From assembly GCF_002911665.1 (NCBI RefSeq), contig NZ_MTBP01000001.1, forward strand, positions 1,922,001-1,986,000: DNA of 64,000 bases, in the 5' to 3' direction. The position numbers and the translations under genes were made by a program. Source of the DNA: Actinomadura rubteroloni (GTDB lineage Bacteria > Actinomycetota > Actinomycetes > Streptosporangiales > Streptosporangiaceae). The notes beneath the pieces were generated by a model. That model was not told the origin of the DNA, did not search any database, and saw only the letters and a list, made by a program, of their open reading frames with translations. Of the stretch, positions 55,988 through 64,000 are shown one piece after another. Every line of letters starts with the position of its first letter. Positions within the stretch are counted from its first letter, which is position 1.

Positions 55988-57627
55988 GTCCGCTCCTCGT
56001 AGTGCTGTGAGTGAACGCCGCCGCCGGGGATGGCGGCGAGCAGGTCCCGGGTGTACGGATGCTCCGGATGGTCGAACAGCTCGTCGGTCGCGCCCGTCTC
56101 CACGATCCGCCCGGTCCGCATCACGGCGACCCGGTGCGCGATCTGCCGGACCACGGCCAGGTCGTGCGAGATCAGCAGATACGCGACGCCGGTGTCGGCC
56201 TGCAGCTCCGCGAGCAGCTCGAGGACCTGGGCCTGCACCGAGACGTCCAGCGCGGAGACGGGCTCGTCGCAGACCACGAGATCGGGGGAGAGCGCGAGCG
56301 CACGGGCGATCGCGACTCGCTGCCGCTGACCGCCCGACAGTTCGGCGGGCCTGCGGTCAAGGATCGAAGCGGGAAGGGCGACGCGTTCCAGCAGGTGCCG
56401 GGCGCGAGCCGTGCGGGACGCGCGGTCACCGACGCGGAAAGCGCGCAGCGGCTCACTGATCACGTCGCCGATCGAGAATCTGGGGTCGAGCGAGGCGTAA
56501 GGGTTCTGGTAGACGAGTTGCGCCCGTCGCCGCAGGCCGCGCAATCGGCCGCCGCGCGCCGCCGTCACGTCCTCGCCGTCGAAGACGATGCGGCCCGAGG
56601 TCGGCTGCGCGAGCCGCAGGACCAGGCGGGCTGTGGTCGATTTTCCCGACCCCGACTCGCCGACCAGCGCGAGCGTCTCGCCGCGGCGGACGGTCAGGTC
56701 GATGCCGTCCACCGCGCGCACGGTCCGCCTCTCGCCCGTCCCCTGCGGAAGCCGGAATTCCTTGACCAGGTTCTCGACGGTCACCAGCGGCGTCTCGGCC
56801 GGCGACGGTGCGGCGAGGTCCGTGCGAGGTTGCGCGACGGACAGGCTCGGCGCGCTCGCGAGCAGGTGACGGGTGTAGGCGTCGGACGGCGCGTCGAGGA
56901 CCTTCCCGGCCGGTCCGGACTCCACGATCCGGCCCCGCGACATCACCGCGATCCGTTGCGCCCGGTCCGCGGCCACGCCGAGGTCGTGCGTGACGAGCAG
57001 GACCGCGCTGCCCAGTTCCTCGGTCAGATGCTGCAAGTGGTCGAGAATCCGGCGTTGCACCGTGACGTCCAGCGCGCTGGTGGGCTCGTCGGCGACGATC
57101 AGCTTCGGCCGAGCGGCGATGGCGATCGCGATGAGCACCCGCTGCCGCATCCCGCCGGACAACTCGTGCGGATACTGACGCGCACGCAGCGCGGGCTCGG
57201 GAAGCCCGGCGCGTTCCAGCACCTCGATCGCGTCGGCTGGCGCGGACCTGCGCGTGGCCAGATCGTGTAGCCGCAGCACCTCGGCCACCTGCTCGCCGAC
57301 CCGCTTCACTGGATTCAGCGAGACACCGGGGTCCTGGGGGACGAGCCCGATCCGCGCGCCGCGCACCGTGCGCAGCTCCTTCTCGGACAACCCGGTCAGG
57401 TCCGCGCCGTCGAACTCCACCCGGCCCGCGTCGATCGAGGCGTTGGCGGCGAGCAGCCGGATCACCGCGTGCGCGAGCGTGCTCTTGCCCGAACCGGACT
57501 CGCCGACCAGCGCGACGATCTCGCCCGGACGCACGTCCAGATCCACACCGCGCACGGCCGGAACACGGCCCGTCCTGGTGCGGTAGGAGACGGCCAGGCC
57601 GCTGATGCTCAGAAGGCTGTCGCTCAT
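55984..57627 (-). CDS. Fused double ATPase of a peptide/nickel-type ABC importer
   Basis: The product is 547 aa with two complete ATPase domains (DppD- and DppF-like) in one chain. Domain 1: Walker A GESGSGKST near residue 40, signature LSGGMRQRVLIA, Walker B LIVADEPTSALD. Domain 2: Walker A GESGSGKST near 320, signature LSGGQRQRVAIA, Walker B LVVCDEPVSALD. It energises uptake via the two permeases upstream. ATGA overlap with the permease gene. Confidence 0.94.
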   Translation of the reverse strand: MSDSLLSISGLAVSYRTRTGRVPAVRGVDLDVRPGEIVALVGESGSGKSTLAHAVIRLLAANASIDAGRVEFDGADLTGLSEKELRTVRGARIGLVPQDPGVSLNPVKRVGEQVAEVLRLHDLATRRSAPADAIEVLERAGLPEPALRARQYPHELSGGMRQRVLIAIAIAARPKLIVADEPTSALDVTVQRRILDHLQHLTEELGSAVLLVTHDLGVAADRAQRIAVMSRGRIVESGPAGKVLDAPSDAYTRHLLASAPSLSVAQPRTDLAAPSPAETPLVTVENLVKEFRLPQGTGERRTVRAVDGIDLTVRRGETLALVGESGSGKSTTARLVLRLAQPTSGRIVFDGEDVTAARGGRLRGLRRRAQLVYQNPYASLDPRFSIGDVISEPLRAFRVGDRASRTARARHLLERVALPASILDRRPAELSGGQRQRVAIARALALSPDLVVCDEPVSALDVSVQAQVLELLAELQADTGVAYLLISHDLAVVRQIAHRVAVMRTGRIVETGATDELFDHPEHPYTRDLLAAIPGGGVHSQHYEERT

Positions 57628-58523
57628 CGGCGCGCCCACTCCCCGTCCAGTGCCCGCGCGATCCGGTTGGTGGCGAGCACGGTCGCCGCGATGACGAATC
57701 CCGGCAGCGCGGTCAGCCACCAGGCGTTGGCCAGATAGTTGCGGCCGGCGGCGATCACCGTCCCCCACTCCGGCGCCGGCGGAGGCGCGCCGTAGCCGAG
57801 GAAGCTCAGCGCGGACACCGCGAGGATCGACGTGCCGAAGTCGAGCGTGGCGAGTACCAAAACCGGGCCGACCGCGTTCGGCAGCACGTGGCGCCCGAGC
57901 ACTCCATACCAGCGCGTGCCGCAGGAGCGCGACGCCTCGACATATGTCGCCTGCCGCACGCGCAGCACCTCGGCGCGCATCACCCGCGCGAACGTCGCGA
58001 CGCTCGCTATCCCGACGGCTATGGCGACCTTCATCGTCCCGTAGCCGAGCGCCGTGACCAGCGCGAGCGACAGGAACAGCGCGGGAATCGAGAGCAGGAC
58101 GTCCACCGCTCGCATCAGCACGTCGTCCACCCAGCGGCCCACGAAACCGGCCGCGAGCCCGAGCAGGCCGCCGACGACGATCGCCACGGCGACGGCGATC
58201 AGCGTCGCCTTCATCGACAGGGCCGCGCCGTGCACGATCCGCGAGAACACGTCGCGGCCGAGCTCGTCGGTGCCGAACCAGTGCGCGCCGCCCGGCGCCT
58301 GGAACCGCCGCGCCGGAACGCCCGTCAGCGGGTCCCTGGAGGTGAACAGGTCCGGCCAGAAAGCCGCGAGAACGACCAGCACGACCACGACGACTGAGAG
58401 CACCAGCCCGGGACGGCGCAGGAAGAACCGCACGACCCCGGCACCGTCCCGATCCTCATCGACCGGGACGCCGAGACCGACGGCCGCCTCGGCGGCGACG
58501 CCCTCGTCCACCATCTGGCTCAT
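57624..58523 (-). CDS. ABC importer permease, DppC type
   Basis: The product is 299 aa with an N-terminal hydrophobic helix (VLSVVVVVLVVLAAFW), the GTDELGRDVFSRIVHGA loop and five further spans. The EAA-type loop reads YVEASRSCGTRWYGVLGRHV-LPNA. Second inner-membrane subunit of the importer. Confidence 0.92.
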   Translation of the reverse strand: MSQMVDEGVAAEAAVGLGVPVDEDRDGAGVVRFFLRRPGLVLSVVVVVLVVLAAFWPDLFTSRDPLTGVPARRFQAPGGAHWFGTDELGRDVFSRIVHGAALSMKATLIAVAVAIVVGGLLGLAAGFVGRWVDDVLMRAVDVLLSIPALFLSLALVTALGYGTMKVAIAVGIASVATFARVMRAEVLRVRQATYVEASRSCGTRWYGVLGRHVLPNAVGPVLVLATLDFGTSILAVSALSFLGYGAPPPAPEWGTVIAAGRNYLANAWWLTALPGFVIAATVLATNRIARALDGEWARR

Positions 58524-58602
58524 GCGTCCCCCGTCCGTCCGCGTTGCGCCCCGGGGACGGACGGCTGCTCGGTTCGGCACGCGGCGCGCGGCCACGGCTC
58601 GT

Positions 58603-59550
58603 TCATGCGGGCCTCCCGGCGACGACGATGCGCGGGTCGATCAGCGGATAGACGAGGTCGATGACCAGGTTGACCAGGACGAAGACGAACGACCCGAACA
58701 CCACGACGCCTTGGACGACCGGGATGTCCTGGCTGCCGACCGCGCCCGCCGTGACGCGCCCGAGCCCGTTGCGGGAGAACACGGTCTCGATGACGACCGA
58801 GTTCGCCATGAGCTGCCCGGCCAGCACACCGATGATCGTCAGCGTGGGAAGCGACGCGTTGCGCAGCGCGTGCCGCAGATGGACGCGTGCCCGGCCTGCG
58901 CCTTTGGCCCGCGCGGTCTGCACATACGGCTCGTTCAGCGTGTTGAGCAGGCTTTTGGCGAGCACCTGCGAGATCAGCGCGCCGGACGGAATTGCCAGCG
59001 CGATGGCCGGGAGCACCAGTCCGCGCAGGCCGTCGTTCCCGAACGCCGGGAACAGATGGGCGCGGAAAGAGAACAGCTCGACGAGCATGAGCCCGACCCA
59101 GAACGTGGGCACCGACACCCCGAGCGGTGGCAGCGACAGCAGCAACTGCCGCAGCCACCGCATCGACGTGTAGGTCGCGAGGACCGCGAGGCCGCCTCCG
59201 ACGAGGATCGCGAGGAACAGTCCGGCGGTCGTGAGCTGGAGCGTCGCGGGCAAGGCGTCCGCAAGCGTCGAGGTGACCGGTCGGCCGGTGGCCACCGAGT
59301 CCCCGAAATCGCCCCGGACCGCCCTGCCGAGATACTCGGCGTACTGCACCAGTACGGGCTTGTCGAAGCCGTACTCGTGCTTGAGCTGAGCGATCTGCGC
59401 CGGATCGGACGACGTCTGGTCGAGCCCCTGCCCGGCCATCGCCGAGACCGGATCGCCGGGCAGGTAGTCGAGCACCAGGAACGCGACCGTGTAGGCCGTC
59501 CACAGCACGCCCGCCGCCTGCGCGACCCGTCTGATCACGTACCGGCGCAT
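58603..59550 (-). CDS. ABC importer permease, DppB type
   Basis: The product is 315 aa. Typical start MRRYVIRRVAQAAGVLWTAY, the large periplasmic loop with LKHEYGFDKPVLVQYAEYLG, FWVGLMLVELFS, and the EAA loop VQTARAKGAGRARVHLRHAL-RNA. About six membrane spans. Follows the binding-protein gene by 5 nt. Confidence 0.93.
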   Translation of the reverse strand: MRRYVIRRVAQAAGVLWTAYTVAFLVLDYLPGDPVSAMAGQGLDQTSSDPAQIAQLKHEYGFDKPVLVQYAEYLGRAVRGDFGDSVATGRPVTSTLADALPATLQLTTAGLFLAILVGGGLAVLATYTSMRWLRQLLLSLPPLGVSVPTFWVGLMLVELFSFRAHLFPAFGNDGLRGLVLPAIALAIPSGALISQVLAKSLLNTLNEPYVQTARAKGAGRARVHLRHALRNASLPTLTIIGVLAGQLMANSVVIETVFSRNGLGRVTAGAVGSQDIPVVQGVVVFGSFVFVLVNLVIDLVYPLIDPRIVVAGRPA

Positions 59551-59555
59551 CGCGC

Positions 59556-61193
59556 TCAGCCGATCCAGGTGTCGTGGAGCTGGATGCGGCTGGACGCGTC
59601 GAAGGTGAGGTCGTGGACCTTCTTCGCCACGCCGAGCTCGGTCTGCAGCTCGACCACCGGGGCGACGACGGCGTGCTCGACGATCCACTGCTGGGCCTGC
59701 CCGACCAGCTTCGCCCGTTCGGCCGGGTCGGTCGCCGCGACCTGCCGGTCGAGCAGCTTGTCCAGCTCGGACGGCGGCAGACGGTAGATGTTGGCGAGGG
59801 CGGTGGAGTACGAGGTGCGGAGGATGTCGGGATCGGCGCGGGTGATGTTGCCCCACAGCGCGTCGAAATCGCTCTTCTGCTGGATCACCTGGAACTGCGC
59901 GACCTGGATCAGCTTGAGTGTCACGTCCACGCCGACGGCCTTGAGCTGCTGCTGGATCAGTTCCAGCGACGGCTGGTTGGTGGCCGCGACGGGAGCCCAC
60001 GTGATGGTGAAGCTCAGTTTTGCGCCGTTCTTGCTGCGGATCCCGTCGGGGCCGGGCTTCCATCCCGCCTCGTCCAGGAGCGAGCCGGCGCGTGCCTTGT
60101 CCAGTGCCAGCCTCGAGCTGAGGTCGGTGTAGGACGGCGTCGTGTGCGACAGAACGCTCGTCGCGGGCTTGGTGCCGCTGGGGAAGACCGTGCCGGCGAT
60201 CTGCGCCCGGTCGATCGCCAGCGAGATCGCCTGGCGGACCTTCTCGTCCTGGAACAGCGGCCGGGACTCGTTGAATCCGAGGCCGAAGACGACGCCCGGG
60301 TTGGCCCGCGCCTGGAGACGGACGCCGGCCCCCTTCAACGCCGCCTCGTCGGCGAGGCCGACGCTGCCGATCGCGTCGAGCTGGCCGGACTGGAGACTGC
60401 CGGTCCGCACGCCCGACTCCGAGACGATCTTGAAGACGAGCTTGTCGAGATACGCCTCGCCCTTCTTCTTGAAGAGGGACGAGCCCCAGGCGTAGCCCGT
60501 GCGCCTGGCCAGGGCGATCGACTGATTCGGCACGTACGACGACAGCGTGAACGGCCCCGACCCGCTGACGCCCTTGGTGCAGCGCTCCTCCGGCGTCTTT
60601 CGCACGGTCGCCGACGACTCGATGCCGAGCGAGAAGGTCGAACTGGCCTGGAGAAACTGCGCGTTCGGCTGTTTGAACGTCACCTTCGCGGTGTGGTCGT
60701 CCACGACGGTGGTGCCCGCGTACCCGGCGAGGTAGCTCTTCGCGAGCAGGGCGCGGATGCCGAGTTTCGGCACCGCGTCGAAGTTCTCCTTGACGACCTG
60801 GGCGGTCAGCGGTGTGCCATCGCTGAACGTCACGCCGGGACGCAGTTTGAACGTGAACGCCGTCGCGTCCTTGCTGACCGTCCAGCTCTCGGCGAGCCAG
60901 GGGACGATCTTGCCGGTGGCCGGGTCCTGGTCGGTCAGGGAGTCCACGAGCTGACGCGTGGAGTAGATCGTGTCGTTGCTGCCGACCTGCTGCGGATCGA
61001 CGCACCCGGCGTCCGAGCCGACGGCGAAGGTGAGCGTTCCGCCGCTGGACGGCGAGCCCGTCCCGGTACCGCCGTCGCCGGAGCCGCAGGCGCTCAGAAG
61101 CAGCGCGCTCACGGCGGCGAGGGATCCGGCGATCGCCGAGCGCCCGCGATGGCGCGGTGGGGGGCTCGGCGTTGAGTGCAGCGTCGGACTCAC
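59556..61193 (-). CDS. Family 5 substrate-binding lipoprotein (importer 1)
   Basis: The product is 545 aa from GTG 61193 with GGGAGA 7 nt upstream. Lipoprotein signal peptide with lipobox LLLSACG (Cys near residue 36), then a Gly/Ser/Thr linker. SBP family 5 motifs follow: LAESWTVSKDATAFTFKLRP, VTFSDGTPLTAQVVKENFDA, and near the end LDKLLDRQVAATDPAERAKL. It captures substrate on the outer face of the membrane for the linked permeases. Confidence 0.93.
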   Translation of the reverse strand: MSPTLHSTPSPPPRHRGRSAIAGSLAAVSALLLSACGSGDGGTGTGSPSSGGTLTFAVGSDAGCVDPQQVGSNDTIYSTRQLVDSLTDQDPATGKIVPWLAESWTVSKDATAFTFKLRPGVTFSDGTPLTAQVVKENFDAVPKLGIRALLAKSYLAGYAGTTVVDDHTAKVTFKQPNAQFLQASSTFSLGIESSATVRKTPEERCTKGVSGSGPFTLSSYVPNQSIALARRTGYAWGSSLFKKKGEAYLDKLVFKIVSESGVRTGSLQSGQLDAIGSVGLADEAALKGAGVRLQARANPGVVFGLGFNESRPLFQDEKVRQAISLAIDRAQIAGTVFPSGTKPATSVLSHTTPSYTDLSSRLALDKARAGSLLDEAGWKPGPDGIRSKNGAKLSFTITWAPVAATNQPSLELIQQQLKAVGVDVTLKLIQVAQFQVIQQKSDFDALWGNITRADPDILRTSYSTALANIYRLPPSELDKLLDRQVAATDPAERAKLVGQAQQWIVEHAVVAPVVELQTELGVAKKVHDLTFDASSRIQLHDTWIG

Positions 61194-61595
61194 GGAAGGG
61201 TCTCCCGTCGGGGGTCGTGCCGACCGGCGGTGGTGCGCGCGAACTCGGCGTGAAGAGGGGTGGAGGGCGGCCCGGGACCGCTCCAAACGGTGCGGCTGGC
61301 TGGCGTCGTCACCGTAACCACGATGCGATGCAGTCGTCAATACCTACCTGCAAAGTAGGAAATTGGCGACATGTCCAGTGGTATCGCGGCGGATGGCCGC
61401 CTGGTGCTCGGAATGCCGCGCGCGCTCGGCGAGCGTTCCATCGCCTGGGCGCCAGGGAAGTCGCTCGGTGTCGAGCCGGTCCGCACCGGGGGTGGGGCGG
61501 TCGAGTCGTCCGGATCCGGTCGAAAGTGGAGCGGCGATCCGATCTATATCCTAGTATTCCGACAAATTTGATAGACAATGAAGGGCGGCGCCACG
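61194..61595. promoter_or_regulatory. Divergent promoter region between the two importers
   Basis: CCTAC-N7-GTAGG (61343-61359) is a perfect 5-bp inverted repeat just upstream of a minus-strand TTGACG (61335-61340), paired with a weak TTACGG 17 nt on. It could be the site of a shared regulator. AT-rich sequence around 61545-61575 probably holds the promoter for the rightward gene. No coding sequence seen. Confidence 0.5.
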
Positions 61596-63239
61596 ATGAG
61601 CACTCCACGTCCCCGGTGGACCGCGCCGGCCCGGCGGCGGCTCGCCGCCGCCTCGGCCGTCGCCGCGAGCCTTCTGCTCGCGGCGTGCGGAGGCTCGGAC
61701 GGGTCCGCCGGCTCGGGTTCGGGCGACACCGTGACCATCGGCACGACCGACAAGGTGTACGCGCTGGACCCGGCCGGCTCGTTCGACGCCGGGTCGGGAG
61801 CCGTCATCGCGCAGGTGTACGCGACGCTGCTCGACCGTCCGGCCGGTAGCAGCGTCCTGAAGCCCAACCTGGCCGCGTCGGCGGCGTTCACCGGGCCGAA
61901 GGTCTACAAGGTCGTCCTCAAACCCGGGCTGAAGTTCGCCAACGGCAACGCGCTGACATCGCAGGACGTCAAATTCAGCTTCGACCGGCAACTGAAGATC
62001 GCGAGCACCAACGGCCCGTCCTCGCTGCTGTACGACCTCGACCGGGTGGAGACGCCGGACGCCACCACCGTGCTGTTCCACCTCAAGGCCGCCGACGATC
62101 AAGTGTTCCCCCAGGTCCTGGCCAGCGGCGCCGGAGAGATCGTCGACCACACCGTCTTCTCTCCGACCGCTGTCACTCCGGACGCGGCGATCGTCGCCAA
62201 GAAGCCGTTCGCGGGGCCGTACACGATCGGTAGCTTCACGGCCAACCAGCTCGTGCAGTTCCGCGCCAACCCCAACTACCAGGGCATCCTCGGCAAGCCG
62301 TCGTTCCCGACGGTGAACCTCAAGTACTACGCGCTGGAGGACAACCTGAAGCTGGACCTCCAGCAGGGTGGCGTCGACCTGGCCTCCCGCACCCTGTCCA
62401 TCACGAACCTAGACTCGCTGAGCAAGCAGAAGGGCCTCACCGTCTACCACGGTGCGGCAACGGGCTTCCGGTACATCGTGTTCGACTTCAAGACCCAGCC
62501 CTACGGGACGGGCACGAGCCAGGCCGACCCGAAGAAGGCGCTCGCCGTCCGGCAGGCGGTCGCCCACGCGGTCGACCGGCCGGGCCTGGCCGCGCAGGTG
62601 TACAAGAACACCTACCGGCCGGTCTACACGTTCCTGCCCGACGCGGTTCCGACCGGCAGCCCGGTGCTCAAAGGCCTCTACGGCGACGGCAACGGCGGGC
62701 CGGACAAGATCAAGGCCGCAGCCGTCCTGAAGGCGGCCGGTGTCACGACGCCGGTGACGCTCCAGCTCCAGTACAACACCGACCACTACGGCGCCTCCAG
62801 CTCGGACGAGTTCGCGCTGATCAAGAACCAACTGGAATCCACCGGACTGTTCACCGTGAAGCTGCAGTCCACTGACTGGACGCAGTACGCCAAGCAGCGG
62901 GTCTCCGACGCCTATCCGACGTTCCAGCTCGGCTGGTACGCCGACTACCTCGACGCGCAGGACTTCTTCCAGCCTCTCTACGGCAAGAACGGATTCATCG
63001 GGAACCACTACGAGGACCCCGCGCTCATCGACCTGATCGACGAGCAGGCCACCACGCCGGGCGACGACAAGCGCGCCGCGCTCTCGCTGCGGATCCAGCA
63101 GGCGCTCGCGGCGGCGCTTCCGGTCGTCCCGCTGCTGCAGAGTTCGTCGAACGCGGTCGCCGACGAACGGGTCGGCGGAGTCCAGGAGACGCTGAAGACC
63201 GGCGGCCTCCCGTTCGGGGCGCTGAAGAAGGCGTCCTGA
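61596..63239 (+). CDS. Family 5 substrate-binding lipoprotein (importer 2)
   Basis: The product is 547 aa from the ATG at 61596 (AAGGG upstream; an in-frame ATG at 61578 has no ribosome site). Lipobox LLLAACGG near residue 30, then a Gly/Ser linker and SBP family 5 features (VVLKPGLKFANGNALTSQDV, KFSFDRQLKI, ALAVRQAVAHAVDRPGLA). It differs clearly from the SBP of importer 1, so the two systems probably bind different ligands of one nutrient class. Confidence 0.93.
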   Translation: MSTPRPRWTAPARRRLAAASAVAASLLLAACGGSDGSAGSGSGDTVTIGTTDKVYALDPAGSFDAGSGAVIAQVYATLLDRPAGSSVLKPNLAASAAFTGPKVYKVVLKPGLKFANGNALTSQDVKFSFDRQLKIASTNGPSSLLYDLDRVETPDATTVLFHLKAADDQVFPQVLASGAGEIVDHTVFSPTAVTPDAAIVAKKPFAGPYTIGSFTANQLVQFRANPNYQGILGKPSFPTVNLKYYALEDNLKLDLQQGGVDLASRTLSITNLDSLSKQKGLTVYHGAATGFRYIVFDFKTQPYGTGTSQADPKKALAVRQAVAHAVDRPGLAAQVYKNTYRPVYTFLPDAVPTGSPVLKGLYGDGNGGPDKIKAAAVLKAAGVTTPVTLQLQYNTDHYGASSSDEFALIKNQLESTGLFTVKLQSTDWTQYAKQRVSDAYPTFQLGWYADYLDAQDFFQPLYGKNGFIGNHYEDPALIDLIDEQATTPGDDKRAALSLRIQQALAAALPVVPLLQSSSNAVADERVGGVQETLKTGGLPFGALKKAS

Positions 63240-63243
63240 TCCG

Positions 63244-64000
63244 ATGACGACCCTCGTCGAGGCGCCCGGCGAGGACGCGGGCGCCGAGCCCGAGACGACC
63301 CGGCCGCGCTCGCGCGGCCTTGGGCTCGGCCGCTACGTCCTGGTGCGGTTCCTGCTGATCCTGCCGACCGTCTTCGTGCTGACGACCGTCGTGTTCTTCC
63401 TGATGCGCGTCATCGGCGACCCGATCACCGCCGCCTACGGGGACCGGCTCACCGCCGCGCAACTCCACCAGCGGATCCACGAGGCGGGCTACGACCGCAA
63501 CGTGCTCGCCCAGTACGTCGACTACCTCCGCGACATCGCGCGGGGCGACTTCGGCACGACGTTCACCGACCACGTGCGGGTCGGCTCCATGCTGACGACC
63601 TACGGCACCGCCACGCTCGAACTCGTCGTGTACTCGCTGGTCGTGGCGCTCGCCGTCGGGCCGGTGCTCGGCACTGCCGCCGCGAGGCTGCGGGATCGCG
63701 GCGCCGACGTCGCCTTGCGGATTTTCGCGATCCTCACTTACGCGATGCCGGTGTTCTTCGTCGGACTGCTGCTCAAGCTAGTCTTCGCGGCCCGGCTCGG
63801 GTGGCTGCCCGTCAACGGGCGTCTCACCACCGCCGACGAGATCGAGCTGGAGGTGCGCGGGCACAAGAGCGGGATCTATCTCTTCGACGCGATGCGCGCC
63901 GGCGATGGCCCGATGGCCGCGGACGTCCTCCAGCACGCCGTACTTCCAGCAGTTGCGCTCGGACTGCTCAGCACCGGCATCTTCCTCCGGCTGTTCCGGA
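63244..64000 (+). CDS. ABC importer permease, DppB type (cut by window end)
   Basis: The N-terminal 252 residues are visible. It has a long cytosolic start (about 28 residues), VRFLLILPTVFVLTTVVFFL as TM1, a periplasmic loop with VLAQYVDYLRDIARGDFGTT, and at least four further spans. It follows the binding protein by 4 nt, so importer 2 continues past the window end. Confidence 0.92.
   Translation, partial: MTTLVEAPGEDAGAEPETTRPRSRGLGLGRYVLVRFLLILPTVFVLTTVVFFLMRVIGDPITAAYGDRLTAAQLHQRIHEAGYDRNVLAQYVDYLRDIARGDFGTTFTDHVRVGSMLTTYGTATLELVVYSLVVALAVGPVLGTAAARLRDRGADVALRIFAILTYAMPVFFVGLLLKLVFAARLGWLPVNGRLTTADEIELEVRGHKSGIYLFDAMRAGDGPMAADVLQHAVLPAVALGLLSTGIFLRLFR

Overview
The window is very GC-rich DNA with GTG and TTG starts, ATGA/GTGA gene overlaps, GC-rich hairpins without U-tracts, and typical actinomycete families (TetR, PadR, HxlR and LysR regulators, several P450s, LLM flavin monooxygenases). 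It looks like an actinomycete chromosome, probably from the Streptosporangiales (for example Actinomadura); the genus is inference. I saw no rRNA, tRNA or CRISPR array.

Layout. (1) 1-4500 is a decayed mobile-element region: a broken transposase, an integrase-like protein that lacks its first catalytic arginine, a helix-turn-helix gene stopped by an in-frame TGA, a coiled-coil/winged-helix protein and an unknown frameshifted gene. (2) 5000-12450 is a run of small metabolic units: a cobalamin-riboswitch-controlled CbtB-CbtA cobalt importer with a nearby histidine phosphatase, a TetR-controlled quinone-oxidoreductase-like gene, two SRPBCC proteins, a metallo-hydrolase and a phytoene-desaturase-like flavoprotein. 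(3) 12460-14221 holds two heavily frameshifted pseudogenes (enoyl-CoA hydratase, HxlR) and a DoxX gene. (4) 15324-21335 is a compact catabolic operon: acylpyruvate-hydrolase-like, extradiol-dioxygenase-like, CoA-transferase A and B, flavin hydroxylase and an aromatic-acid-type MFS importer. (5) 21357-25150 has a zinc alcohol-dehydrogenase-like gene, a PadR/SnoaL-like pair, and pseudogenes of a flavin monooxygenase and a patatin lipase. (6) 25266-28971 is metH under a clear S-adenosylhomocysteine riboswitch. (7) 29493-35544 has an acyl-CoA synthetase, a methyltransferase, a LysR/DJ-1 pair and an in-frame TetR-oxidoreductase fusion.

(8) 36329-47920 is a terpenoid biosynthesis cluster: polyprenyl diphosphate synthase, a squalene-hopene-cyclase-sized class II cyclase (DTDD), a class I terpene synthase, two P450s, a methyltransferase, an MFS exporter and an epoxide-hydrolase-like enzyme. 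The inferred order is chain building, protonation-initiated cyclisation, ionisation-initiated cyclisation, oxidation and methylation, then export. (9) 48015-50340 holds an epimerase-like protein and a TetR/membrane-protein pair. (10) 50553-64000 is an organosulfur-scavenging type locus: two divergent peptide/nickel-type ABC importers, three LLM/NtaA flavin monooxygenases, a DUF1684 protein, a gutted TauD dioxygenase and a GNAT protein, most of them coupled by ATGA/GTGA overlaps.
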